Assembly (NCBI RefSeq): GCF_046546515.1
Contig: NZ_JBKHKJ010000029.1
Location: forward strand, 3,086-67,085
Source of the DNA: Parasediminibacterium sp046546515
GTDB lineage: Bacteria > Bacteroidota > Bacteroidia > Chitinophagales > Chitinophagaceae
Direction of reading: 5' to 3'
DNA length: 64,000 bases
Positions 53,867 to 63,106 of the stretch are shown piece after piece. Both the position numbers and the translations under genes were made by a program. The notes beneath the pieces were generated by a model. The model saw only the letters and a list, made by a program, of their open reading frames with translations. It did no database searches and was not told the DNA's origin. Position 1 is the first letter of the stretch. Each line of letters begins with the position of its first letter.

Positions 53867-54820
53867 ATGACCTCATTGCCATTAGTTTCTGTTATAATGC
53901 CTTTGTACAATGCAGAAAACTATGTGGCAGAAGCTATACAAAGCATACTCAATCAAACTTATACGAACTGGGAGCTAATTATCGTAAACGATGGCAGTAC
54001 TGATACCAGTCTTGCGTCAGCAAAACAATTTGAAAATGAAAAAATAAAAGTTTTTTCAAAAGAAAATAATGGGGCTGGTGCAGCTAGGAATTATGGTTAT
54101 AAGCAATCAAAAGGGCAATTTATAAAGTTTTTTGATGCGGATGATATGCTAAATCCCGGAATGCTTGATGCCCAAGTACAATTGGCCGGCAAAAATACTA
54201 ACGCTGTAATTTCTGGAAAATGGGGTCGGTTTTATAACGATAACATAAACGATTTTAAATTATCCCCCGAAGCATGTTGGCAGGATATGGCACCATTGGA
54301 ATGGCTTTGCAGCAGCTGGTACAATGGCACTGCCATGACACAACCCGGCATTTTTTTAATACCCAAGGCAATCATTGAAAAAGCGGGGCTTTGGGACGAA
54401 AGCCTGAATTTGGTAGATGACCTAGAATTTTTTACTAAAATAATCCTGGCTTCGCAAGGCGTAAAATTTTGTGATGCATCTGTTTTGTATTACCGTTCAG
54501 GGCAAGGGAATAATTTATCAGGGCAAAAAAGCAGGAAAGCCATAGAATCTTATTTTAAAGCAATGGAGCTTAGCACAAGCTACCTTTTGGCAGCTAGCCA
54601 AGCAGGCATAGTGAAGCTAACAGTGGCAAACGTTTGGCAATCTTTTGCATATTACTGTTACCCCAATAACCTAGATTTGGTAAAGAAAGCCGAAAAACGT
54701 GCTTTAAACCTAGCAAAGGCCAATCTCCCCTATTCCAATAACAAAAGACACCAGTTTTTTATTTCAATTTTTGGGTGGAAGCTATTGAAGCGGTTTCAAA
54801 TGGCAAGGAAGGCATTTTGA
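53867..54820 (+). CDS. GT2 family glycosyltransferase
   Basis: A 317-residue enzyme: VSVIMPLYNAENYVAEAI, IIVNDGSTDTSL, and FIKFFDADDMLNPGML near 86-101. ATG 53867 is preferred to the TTG 15 nt upstream. The C-terminus ends in a basic amphipathic stretch. Seven bases precede the next gene. Confidence 0.9.
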   Translation: MTSLPLVSVIMPLYNAENYVAEAIQSILNQTYTNWELIIVNDGSTDTSLASAKQFENEKIKVFSKENNGAGAARNYGYKQSKGQFIKFFDADDMLNPGMLDAQVQLAGKNTNAVISGKWGRFYNDNINDFKLSPEACWQDMAPLEWLCSSWYNGTAMTQPGIFLIPKAIIEKAGLWDESLNLVDDLEFFTKIILASQGVKFCDASVLYYRSGQGNNLSGQKSRKAIESYFKAMELSTSYLLAASQAGIVKLTVANVWQSFAYYCYPNNLDLVKKAEKRALNLAKANLPYSNNKRHQFFISIFGWKLLKRFQMARKAF

Positions 54821-54827
54821 TATACTT

Positions 54828-55973
54828 ATGACAATTTACTTGGCATTTTTTCAGGCATTGAAAAAGCATAATATCCCTGCGTACAGTTTTTGGGAGTATT
54901 ATATAAAAAATGGGATAGAGGAGGCTGGGCATCATTGGGTGGAGAGCAAGGTGGATTGGGCAGAGCTACATACTTATGCTTCGACTGAAAAGGAATCAAT
55001 TGAACAATGGAAAGCAAATACTTGGCAAGTTGTATTAGATGATATTAGGAAGCATCAGTCAGAAACGCCCATAGACATATTCCTGTCTTACTTTTATCCC
55101 AACCATATTGATGAACTGGCAATAAAAGAAATTCAAAAATTGGGCATAAAATGCGTGAATTTTTTTTGCGACAATATAAGGGACTTTACAAAAATACCCA
55201 ATGAATTTAAAATATTCGATTTAAACTGGGTGCCAGAGTATAAAGCATTAAAAATGTATAAACAAGCCAATATGCCATTTATACATTTGCCAATGCCCAT
55301 GTGGGTAAACCAAGGACTTAGGCAAATAAGCACAGCAGAGAATAATCAGGTTTCTTTTATTGGGTCCAAAGATGCGCAGCGTGCGTTCCTGTTTTCTGAA
55401 CTTTCAAAAAAAAACATAACATTTGATTTATACGGGGCAGGGTGGCTTGAAGGAGAAAGAAGTTCAATGCCATCTACAAAGCAAAATGTAATAAATAACC
55501 AGCTATCCTTTATAATAAAAAACGGCTTTATCCCTTTTTTTAGGAAAATAAATCGCTTTGGTTTGCCGAAAATTGATGAATCAGTATTGGCTAATCATTT
55601 AAAACCAAAGCCTAGCTTTGATGAGTATGTACAAATTACTAAGCAAAGCATGGTTACCTTAGGCGTAAATAGGTATCCTAGTTTTCATTACCCTTTTTTG
55701 AAGCCAAACACATATTCCCGCCTGCGGGATATTGAAGCACCAATGTTAGGGGCGTGCTACCTTACAGAATATACAGAAGGGCTGGAAAACATGTATGACA
55801 TTGGCCAAGAAATTGAAGTGTACAAATCAGTTGACGAATTGGTAGCAAAAATTGAATTGTTAAGTGCGGACACTAACAAAAGAAAGCAAATAAGGGCAAA
55901 GGGGCAAAAAAAGGCATTAGCAGCACATAGTATCGTAAACTCAATTAATAAAATCAAACAATATTTTGAGTAA
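54828..55973 (+). CDS. CgeB-like GT-B glycosyltransferase
   Basis: A 381-residue protein resembling the CgeB/Glyco_trans_1_2 group. The N-terminal part has IDIFLSYFYPNHID and VNFFCDNIRDF. The C-terminal donor domain has QVSFIGSKDAQRAFLF and YSRLRDIEAPMLGACYLTEY, the usual segment where the family shows RxxExxxxG. The gene overlaps the next by 8 nt. Confidence 0.7.
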   Translation: MTIYLAFFQALKKHNIPAYSFWEYYIKNGIEEAGHHWVESKVDWAELHTYASTEKESIEQWKANTWQVVLDDIRKHQSETPIDIFLSYFYPNHIDELAIKEIQKLGIKCVNFFCDNIRDFTKIPNEFKIFDLNWVPEYKALKMYKQANMPFIHLPMPMWVNQGLRQISTAENNQVSFIGSKDAQRAFLFSELSKKNITFDLYGAGWLEGERSSMPSTKQNVINNQLSFIIKNGFIPFFRKINRFGLPKIDESVLANHLKPKPSFDEYVQITKQSMVTLGVNRYPSFHYPFLKPNTYSRLRDIEAPMLGACYLTEYTEGLENMYDIGQEIEVYKSVDELVAKIELLSADTNKRKQIRAKGQKKALAAHSIVNSINKIKQYFE

Positions 55974-56925
55974 TCCCTTAGTTGCAAACAAACACTTGCC
56001 TCAATTAAATATTATTAGGGCTATTGCTTCCTTGGCCGTTGCCATTTTTCATTTAGGGGGCAAAGCAATGCCTGGTTTTAGGTATGGTTGGCTGGGGGTA
56101 GAAATGTTTTTTGTGTTGACTGGCTTTGTAATATGCTGGTCGTTGCCTATTCGTTATTCTATAAAAGACTTTCCTGTTTTTTTTGCAAAACGCTTGGCAA
56201 GGGTGGAGCCGCCATATATTGTATCCATAGCCATTATCTTGGCACTGGCTTATTTCGTATATAAAGATACGGCACATATACAACTTCAAAATGTCCTTTT
56301 CCATTTAGCCTATATCAATAATTTTTTTGGCAACAATTACTTGTCGCCAGTTTATTGGACATTGGGCATCGAGTTTCAGTTTTATATATTGATTGGCATC
56401 CTGTTCCCATTTATTTTTTACTCGGAAAAAATAGCCATTGTTTCGTTGGTCTTATTAAATATTTTTTCTTTTTATAGCCATTTAAAGTACACAACTGTTT
56501 TTGGAGTTATGCCATATTTCACCTTCGGCATGGTTGTGTATATGTATAAAAATAAAATAATAGAGAAATTAGCCTTCTTTATATTGTCGATTATTAATAT
56601 GGGTTATTTATTATATTTAATGGGTTTCCCAGGAACTGTGGCAGCTATCATTGCAGTAGGCATTATCGTTTTTTTATCAACAAGCAATACAATAATTGAT
56701 TTTTTCTCTAAAATTTCCTTTTCGCTTTATTTAACCCATGATATTGTAGGAAGCCAATTAGTAGTTTTTGTAGGCAGTTTGTTTTATGTAAAAACCATAT
56801 ACACAAAAGCCTTGTCATTTTCAATAGGCTTATTGGCAGCTATATGTTTTGCATACTTGTTTTATATAATAGTAGAAAAAAAGGCTTTGGCATTTTCAAA
56901 ACGATTTAGGTATGCCATCAGGTAA
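55966..56925 (+). CDS. Acyltransferase 3 family membrane protein
   Basis: A 319-residue polytopic acyltransferase. LNIIRAIASLAVAIFHLGG places the conserved His near 30, and SPVYWTLGIEFQFYILIG is the second hallmark. The TTG start overlaps the stop of the preceding gene, so its translation is coupled. Third of the family in this cluster. Confidence 0.87.
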   Translation: MSNPLVANKHLPQLNIIRAIASLAVAIFHLGGKAMPGFRYGWLGVEMFFVLTGFVICWSLPIRYSIKDFPVFFAKRLARVEPPYIVSIAIILALAYFVYKDTAHIQLQNVLFHLAYINNFFGNNYLSPVYWTLGIEFQFYILIGILFPFIFYSEKIAIVSLVLLNIFSFYSHLKYTTVFGVMPYFTFGMVVYMYKNKIIEKLAFFILSIINMGYLLYLMGFPGTVAAIIAVGIIVFLSTSNTIIDFFSKISFSLYLTHDIVGSQLVVFVGSLFYVKTIYTKALSFSIGLLAAICFAYLFYIIVEKKALAFSKRFRYAIR

Positions 56926-56970
56926 AGGATAGATAAATATCGTTTACTATTTTTCAAGGTAATTAACAGC

Positions 56971-58035
56971 ATGAACATTCTCCTTTTAATGGATCCCTTT
57001 ATACCCGTTCCACCAATTTACTATGGCGGCATAGAAAGGGTTATGTACGATATTGCCTGTAAATACAAAGAAATGGGGCATGAGGTTACTATAATTGCAG
57101 GCCCCAACTCCAAATCGCCTGGAAGGTTGATTACTTATGGGCAAAATGGCGAGCTTAACCCCGCCCTTGACCTAAAAGTGTTAGCAGAGGTTGCCAGGAT
57201 ATTGTGCAAGGAATTAAAAAAGCATGATGTAATTCACAATTTTGGTCGGTTGGTTTTTCTTGTACCTTTTGCTTGGTTCAAAATACGGAAGGTGCAAACC
57301 TATATGCGCTATATAGACCGTAGGAACATTCAGCGGTTCGATTCCTTAAGAATGCGCAACCTTGCTTACACTGCTGTATCGGATGTGATAGTAGCCACTG
57401 GAAAAACAACCAAAAGCAACTGGCATACGGTGTATAACTGCGCACCAGTAAATTATTTTACTTTTCGGCCGTCCGTTCCTGATAATGCATACCTTGTTTT
57501 TTTGGGCAGGATAGAACGCTGCAAAGGCTTGCATAGTGCTATTAAAGTAGCAAAGTTGAGTAGCAAAAACTTAGTGATTGCAGGCAATATTTCTACCTTG
57601 CCGCACGAGATTTCCTATTTTGAACAAGAAATAAAACCATTGATAGATGGCAACCAAATTAGATACATTGGTGTAGTAAACAACGAACAAAAGAATGTTT
57701 TGCTAGGCAGTGCAGCAGCTTTGCTCACCCCGATAGAATGGGTAGAGCCATTCCCCATCATTATCCCGGAAGCCTTTGCTTGCGGCACGCCTGTTTTGGG
57801 CTTTAATATGGGTGGCGTGCCAGAAGGCATAAGTCATGGCAGTACTGGTTTCATTAGCGAAACGGTGGAGCAAATGGCGGGTCATGTGCTACGCATACAT
57901 GAACTAAGCAGGGCTGCATGTAGAAAGGAAGCCGAAACAAAGTTCAGCGATACGGTGATTGCCAACCGTTATTTAGATATTTATAAAGCAATTAGCCACA
58001 AAGGCACGAAAACACAAAGTAGCACAAAGATTTAA
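56971..58035 (+). CDS. GT4 family glycosyltransferase with repeat-derived C-terminus
   Basis: A 354-residue GT-B enzyme. YYGGIERVMYDIACKYKEMG holds the acceptor glycine loop (residues 18-37), FLGRIERCKGLHSAIKVAK opens the donor domain near 175, and EWVEPFPIIIPEAFACGTP carries the donor-site Glu residues near 254-272. The last 14 residues (ISHKGTKTQSSTKI) are coded by hairpin repeat copy C, so the natural stop was overrun by the repeat; the enzyme core is unaffected. Confidence 0.9.
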   Translation: MNILLLMDPFIPVPPIYYGGIERVMYDIACKYKEMGHEVTIIAGPNSKSPGRLITYGQNGELNPALDLKVLAEVARILCKELKKHDVIHNFGRLVFLVPFAWFKIRKVQTYMRYIDRRNIQRFDSLRMRNLAYTAVSDVIVATGKTTKSNWHTVYNCAPVNYFTFRPSVPDNAYLVFLGRIERCKGLHSAIKVAKLSSKNLVIAGNISTLPHEISYFEQEIKPLIDGNQIRYIGVVNNEQKNVLLGSAAALLTPIEWVEPFPIIIPEAFACGTPVLGFNMGGVPEGISHGSTGFISETVEQMAGHVLRIHELSRAACRKEAETKFSDTVIANRYLDIYKAISHKGTKTQSSTKI

Positions 58036-58104
58036 GAGAATAAGAAAAAGAATTGTTTTCTTTCTTTTTCTAAGTGTTCATTCGAGGCTTCGTGTTTTTG
58101 TGGC
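57994..58104. repeat. Dispersed hairpin repeat, copy C
   Basis: Left arm from AGCCACAAAGGCACGAA (57994) and right arm GGCTTCGTGTTTTTGTGGC (58086-58104) pair imperfectly around a purine/pyrimidine-rich loop. The left arm is translated as the end of the upstream glycosyltransferase, and the right arm overlaps a spurious GTG start of the next gene. Confidence 0.8.
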
Positions 58105-58168
58105 AAAAAAATACCTGAATTGTAGCGTGGCTAGTAGTAACAAATCATTCAATCAATGGCATAACTTT

Positions 58169-59128
58169 ATGGATACTAACGATATAACATTACAAATAAA
58201 CCTATCACCTGGCGATATTAACTATGCCCAATTAACGGTGCCTGCAATTGTAAAAAAGCATGGGGACATAAAAAGAAGGTTGCTAGTGGTAGATTGTTGC
58301 CGCCCGCAAGAGACCAAATTGGTAAAGCCAGATATAAAATTCCCTGTGGAGGTGTTCCAAAAAAAGGTTGAACAAATAATAGCGATAGCAGAACAATTTA
58401 AGTATGACGGGCTGGTTACAGATATTTATTATCTAAAACCAAATGACCCTTTAATTAAACACCTTTCAAAAAAATACTTGCGTGGCATCTACGATTGCAC
58501 CCATTCCGGTGGTGGCACTGCCAACATGAGTTATTGGGCGGCCATTGAGCTGCCAACCACCCGTTATGTGCTGCATTATGATGGCGATTTGCTGCTATAC
58601 CAGAAAGAAGGGTACTCATGGGTGGACGAAGCAATGGGTTATTTTGCAGATAGCGAAGATATTATTACTGTATTGCCAAGATATGCAGCCCCAGCCCCTG
58701 CTATATTTGATGCTATACCTTCTTATCAAGAAGGCACTGCTAATGAAGGGCATGAAAAATATTGGTTGAATGAATTTTTCTCCACCCGGCAGTTTTTGCT
58801 GGATAAACAACGCTTAGCCCCATTTTTGCCTTTAATGAAAGGTAAAATACTAGTAGAAACCCTCTTGAGAAAATATGGCAACCGGGTATATCCCCGGGAT
58901 CCAGAAATAGTGCTGTTTTATACATTGTCTGCCAAACATGCCAAGAGGCTAATATTAAAATCGGGCGATGCTTGGATTTTACATCCTAACCAAAAACCGA
59001 AAGAATACCTAGACATGTTGCCTCAAATGATTAAATATGTGGATGCAGGCATTTGCCCCGAAGGTCAAAAAGGGTATCCTAATATTATTTTGGACGAATG
59101 GGTAGGTTTTAATACCAAGGATAAATAG
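58169..59128 (+). CDS. GT-A fold glycosyltransferase-like protein
   Basis: A 319-residue protein beginning MDTNDITLQINLSPGD. The likely DxD is in VLHYDGDLLLYQKEGYSW near 133-150, and TVPAIVKKHGDIKRRLLVVD resembles the start of a nucleotide-binding fold. An in-frame GTG at 58100 would add 23 residues read from hairpin repeat copy C, which I reject. Family placement within GT-A enzymes is uncertain. Confidence 0.7.
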   Translation: MDTNDITLQINLSPGDINYAQLTVPAIVKKHGDIKRRLLVVDCCRPQETKLVKPDIKFPVEVFQKKVEQIIAIAEQFKYDGLVTDIYYLKPNDPLIKHLSKKYLRGIYDCTHSGGGTANMSYWAAIELPTTRYVLHYDGDLLLYQKEGYSWVDEAMGYFADSEDIITVLPRYAAPAPAIFDAIPSYQEGTANEGHEKYWLNEFFSTRQFLLDKQRLAPFLPLMKGKILVETLLRKYGNRVYPRDPEIVLFYTLSAKHAKRLILKSGDAWILHPNQKPKEYLDMLPQMIKYVDAGICPEGQKGYPNIILDEWVGFNTKDK

Positions 59129-59213
59129 GCATATGCAATTAAGAAATTAACTTTTACAAGAAATAAAAAGCATAAGTTAAATAGCTGCTGCCACAAAAAA
59201 TGCCCATACCAAT

Positions 59214-60149
59214 ATGCTAAATATCATTTTACCTCTTTATAATGATTGGGAATCGCTTGATATTTTATTAAAAAAAATAAAAGCTGTTGAATCAAAAGAA
59301 AATATTGGTGTTTGTAACATTTTTGTAGTAAACGATAGTTCTTCTATACCCTATAAAAGTGATAAAAGCATTTTTAATGGTTCGTGCCGCACTATCAATT
59401 TGAATAAAAATATCGGCCACCAGAAATCAATTGCCGTTGGGCTTTCTTACCTGTTAAAAACTGGCATACGTGGCGATGTTATTATTATGGATAGTGATGG
59501 GGAGGATATGCCTGAAGACATCATAAAACTTGTTGCTGCCGCAAAGGAAGAATCAGGAAAAATCATTTTTGCCAAAAGGAAAAAAAGGAATGAAAGCCTT
59601 GGGTTTATCCTTTTTTACAATATTTACAAGCTTATTTTTAAACTGTTCACAGGAAAGGAAATTGGGTTTGGCAATTTTTGCTTTGTGCCAGCCAGTAAAT
59701 TGGATAAAATAGTACACTTGCATGAAATTTGGAACCATTTTTCCGGGGGCATCATGAAATCTAAACTGCCATTTGCCGAAATACCTATCGACAGGGGAAC
59801 TAGGTACGCCGGCAAATCTAAAATGAATTTCAATGCTTTGGTTATCCATGGGCTAAGTGCAATATCGGTGCATATAGAAGCCGTTTTAATTAGGATTATT
59901 ATTTTTTCTGTCTCGGCCATAACCATGTTGTTGCTTGTTATACTTGCTTCGGTAGCAATGAAATTATTTTTACATATAACTTCACCGGGTTGGGCAACTA
60001 CTGTTATTATTGGCAGCCTAATTATTATATTCCAATTATTCCTTACCACGTTGCTGTTCTCTTTCCAAGTGCTTAATAACCGGAGTTTGAGGCTGGTGTT
60101 GCCAATAAAAGATTATGCCGATTTTATTGAATCGGTAGAGGAAGCATAA
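59214..60149 (+). CDS. GtrB-like polyprenyl-phosphate glycosyltransferase (GT2)
   Basis: A 311-residue enzyme: LNIILPLYNDWESLDILL, FVVNDSSSIP, and VIIMDSDGEDMPEDII as the DxD region near 90-105. After residue 220 two long hydrophobic segments follow (IIIFSVSAITMLLLVILASV and ATTVIIGSLIIIFQLFLTTL), the architecture of GtrB/DPM1 enzymes that load a sugar onto undecaprenyl phosphate. The GT-C gene 14 nt downstream is the natural user of such a product. Confidence 0.85.
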   Translation: MLNIILPLYNDWESLDILLKKIKAVESKENIGVCNIFVVNDSSSIPYKSDKSIFNGSCRTINLNKNIGHQKSIAVGLSYLLKTGIRGDVIIMDSDGEDMPEDIIKLVAAAKEESGKIIFAKRKKRNESLGFILFYNIYKLIFKLFTGKEIGFGNFCFVPASKLDKIVHLHEIWNHFSGGIMKSKLPFAEIPIDRGTRYAGKSKMNFNALVIHGLSAISVHIEAVLIRIIIFSVSAITMLLLVILASVAMKLFLHITSPGWATTVIIGSLIIIFQLFLTTLLFSFQVLNNRSLRLVLPIKDYADFIESVEEA

Positions 60150-60163
60150 ATATAATAAAAAAC

Positions 60164-61885
60164 ATGGATTCGCTCGGTGGGTTGTATAACTTTTTGGCAG
60201 ATTTTTTTCTAATCTTCGGGAAATATGCTGTTATTTTTTGGCAAATTGCGGGCGTGCTTTTTGCTGTGCTTCTTGCAAAAGACTGTTGGCCAGCAACTGG
60301 CACAATAAATGAAAAAAAGACAAACCGCAACTATCTTCTGCTGTCTTGTTTTTGTATCCTTGTCATGCGCTTGCCTACGCTTATTGCCAATGAACTTAAC
60401 CCAGACGAAAGCGAATGGATGGCAGGTGCCATGACATTGGTTGCTAACCCTCGGTTTTGGGGTTCTGTTGATGGAACAACCAGCGGGCCTTTAAATATTT
60501 ATCCTTTATGCTTGCTGCCATTGGTGGGGTTAAAAATCACCTATGCCTCGGTTAGGCTTTTTGCTGTCCTGTTTATTTATTTCCCAGTTTTTTTGTTGCT
60601 TTTTCATGCCATAAAAACCCTTTTTAACAGTTATGTAGCAAAAATGGCATTAATGCCGTTCACGCTCTTTATTGCATTTATTGTGCATTACGACCTTAAT
60701 GCTTATAATAGTGAGCAAGTGCCATTGTTACTGCTATCAACAGCTCTTTATCTAGCTACACAATTGTATAAGAAAGAATCGCTTGCCCTGTATTTTTTAC
60801 TAGGGTTCGTTTTTGGGATATTGCCTTTTTCAAAATTGCAGACCGTGCCTATGGGCGGGGTAATTGGACTGTTTTCTTTGTATATTATATTGAAGAGCTT
60901 CTCCATCAATAAAAAATATGCTTTTTTTAAAATAGGAAGCATGTTATTTGGGATATTAATACCCTTTTTTATAGTAGGCTTTTATTTATGGAGCAGCAAT
61001 TTAACTTACGATTTTATTCAGTCCTACATTATCAATAACCTTGCTTATGCTCATGGCCAAGGGTTTTTAAAACTATGGCTTGGCCTGCCTGCGATGATTT
61101 GGATACACACAAAAGCTGCCATCCCTTTTTATGCAAGCACATGTATTATTGGCATCGCCTGTATAATAATTATAGTAAAAAGCCGTAAAGCAATTCCAGA
61201 TAAAAGCAAGCCATTCCTTTTATTGTCGCTTGCATTATTTGTAACAGCGTGGTATAGCATTGGCAAGCCTGGTACTGGCTTCCCACATTATCAATATTTT
61301 ATAGTAATACCTATAATATTTTTGCTAGGCGTTTTCATGGGTATTGCAAATGAAACGAATAGCAATGATGTAGGGCAAGGCAAGGCTTTTAAAAGCTTTG
61401 TTGGTATAAGTTTTTTTGCTTCCTTGCTACTACTATATAGTGGAAATAAATGGCTTTCTACCCTTTACAAGGATGGAAAAATGGTGCATGAAAACCCTGT
61501 AAGCATTGAGGTGAAAAAGCATGTAAAGGAGGGCGACAAGATAGTGGTTTGGGGCAGCATGGAAAACAAATGGGGATCGCAAAATAAGTTCTATGTAGAA
61601 ACAAATACCATTCAGGGTACTAGAGAATCGCATAGCCAAAGGCAAGAAGGTTATATTGGCAAGGAGCAGCATCAGTATTATTTAGACAGGTATATTGCCG
61701 ATATGGAAGCTAACAAGCCAAAAGTAATCATAGATGTAACGGGTAGCCGTGCATATTGCAATTCTTTCAAGGCATTTTGTAATCTGCTGGATGAAAAATA
61801 TTTCGTCGATACTGAAATTAATTTGGAAGGCAAGGATAATATTGTGCCTTGCAAAATATACCTAAAGAAACAAGGGCAGCAGTAA
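60164..61885 (+). CDS. GT-C membrane glycosyltransferase (PMT/ArnT-like)
   Basis: A 573-residue integral membrane protein with about eleven hydrophobic helices in its first 430 residues. The first large periplasmic loop carries NELNPDESEWMAG, whose Asp-Glu pair is the catalytic motif of GT39/GT83 enzymes using polyprenyl-linked sugars. The C-terminal 140 residues are soluble (VWGSMENKWGSQNKFYVET). Together with the GtrB-like gene it probably decorates the exported glycan at the periplasmic face. Confidence 0.85.
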   Translation: MDSLGGLYNFLADFFLIFGKYAVIFWQIAGVLFAVLLAKDCWPATGTINEKKTNRNYLLLSCFCILVMRLPTLIANELNPDESEWMAGAMTLVANPRFWGSVDGTTSGPLNIYPLCLLPLVGLKITYASVRLFAVLFIYFPVFLLLFHAIKTLFNSYVAKMALMPFTLFIAFIVHYDLNAYNSEQVPLLLLSTALYLATQLYKKESLALYFLLGFVFGILPFSKLQTVPMGGVIGLFSLYIILKSFSINKKYAFFKIGSMLFGILIPFFIVGFYLWSSNLTYDFIQSYIINNLAYAHGQGFLKLWLGLPAMIWIHTKAAIPFYASTCIIGIACIIIIVKSRKAIPDKSKPFLLLSLALFVTAWYSIGKPGTGFPHYQYFIVIPIIFLLGVFMGIANETNSNDVGQGKAFKSFVGISFFASLLLLYSGNKWLSTLYKDGKMVHENPVSIEVKKHVKEGDKIVVWGSMENKWGSQNKFYVETNTIQGTRESHSQRQEGYIGKEQHQYYLDRYIADMEANKPKVIIDVTGSRAYCNSFKAFCNLLDEKYFVDTEINLEGKDNIVPCKIYLKKQGQQ

Positions 61886-61888
61886 GCA

Positions 61889-63106
61889 ATGAAAACCATC
61901 GTGCTTATATCCTCTGGCCAGCCTTCTGTAAACCCTCGTTTGGTAAAGGAAGCCGATGCGTTGTCGGCTGCTGGGTACAAAGTATATGTAATTTATTCGT
62001 TTTGGACACACTGGGCCCTTGAAGCGGATAAAGAATTGTTTGTTTCTACACAATGGCATCCTGTTTTGGCGGGTGGGTCGCCTTTCCAGGATTCAAGAAG
62101 GTATTTTTTTACTCGGCTTAGGTTTAAAGCGGCAAACTTGGCAGCCAAAAGAATTTCCTTTAAATGGGGCATAGCGCACATAGCCAAAGGCAGGGCATCG
62201 GTAGAAATGCTGAAAAAAGCCAAATCAATAAAGGCAGACTTATACATTGCGCACAACTTAGCCGCATTGCCTGTTGCGGTAAAAGCAGCTAAGTACCATG
62301 GTGCAAAATGTGGTTTTGATGCGGAAGATTTCCATCGGCAGGAAGTTTCCGATGATAGCAATAGCCCCAATTATAAACTTTCAAAATTTATTGAAGACAA
62401 GTATTTAAGCAAATGCAATTATATAACGGCAGCAAGCCCCTTGATAGCAAAAGCATATGAAAAGCTATATCCACAAACAACCCCTATTGTAATAAACAAT
62501 GTTTTTGAAGCAAAATACCTGCAACCAGTACAAGCAAATGATGGCGGTAAAATGAAGTTGTTTTGGTTTTCTCAAACAGTAGGCCAGGGCAGGGGTTTGG
62601 AAGATGTGATAAAAGCATTGCATGTATTAAATAACCCTGAAATAGAATTGCACTTATTGGGCAATTGCAACAACGAAGCCAATAACTATTTAACCGGGCT
62701 TGTGAATAATAAAAATATAAAATTTTATTTTTACCCACCAATACCACCAGAAAAAATATTTCAATTTGCCAATCAGTTTGATATAGGCTTGGCATTAGAA
62801 ACCAAAACCCCATTGAACAGGGATATTTGCCTAACCAATAAAATATTTACATACCTTACTGCGGGGCTGGCCGTTATTGTATCTGACACAAGTGCACAAA
62901 AAGCATTTATGGAAGAAAATATTGGGCTGGGTAGTATTTATCCGGTAGGTGGTGTGGAGGCATTAGCCAGCAAAATAGATACTTTTTATCGAAACCCTGA
63001 TAGGTTAGATGCTTGCAAAACCAATGCGCATATATTGGCAGGAAGTAAACACAATTGGGAAAATGAATGTCTGACATTTGTAAATAAAATAAAATCTTTG
63101 GTATAA
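61889..63106 (+). CDS. GT4-like glycosyltransferase
   Basis: A 405-residue GT-B enzyme: MKTIVLISSGQPSVNPRLVK opens the acceptor domain (PSVNPRLVKEAD is typical of this subgroup), KLFWFSQTVGQGRGLEDVI starts the donor domain near 226, and TYLTAGLAVIVSDTSAQ lies at the donor site. The E-x7-E motif is weak. Its stop TAA shares one base with the ATG of the next gene. Confidence 0.85.
   Translation: MKTIVLISSGQPSVNPRLVKEADALSAAGYKVYVIYSFWTHWALEADKELFVSTQWHPVLAGGSPFQDSRRYFFTRLRFKAANLAAKRISFKWGIAHIAKGRASVEMLKKAKSIKADLYIAHNLAALPVAVKAAKYHGAKCGFDAEDFHRQEVSDDSNSPNYKLSKFIEDKYLSKCNYITAASPLIAKAYEKLYPQTTPIVINNVFEAKYLQPVQANDGGKMKLFWFSQTVGQGRGLEDVIKALHVLNNPEIELHLLGNCNNEANNYLTGLVNNKNIKFYFYPPIPPEKIFQFANQFDIGLALETKTPLNRDICLTNKIFTYLTAGLAVIVSDTSAQKAFMEENIGLGSIYPVGGVEALASKIDTFYRNPDRLDACKTNAHILAGSKHNWENECLTFVNKIKSLV

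Noticed and set aside
58100..58168. GTG start for the glycosyltransferase-like gene at 58169
   Set aside because: The added 23 residues come from hairpin repeat copy C; ATG 58169 restores a normal N-terminus.
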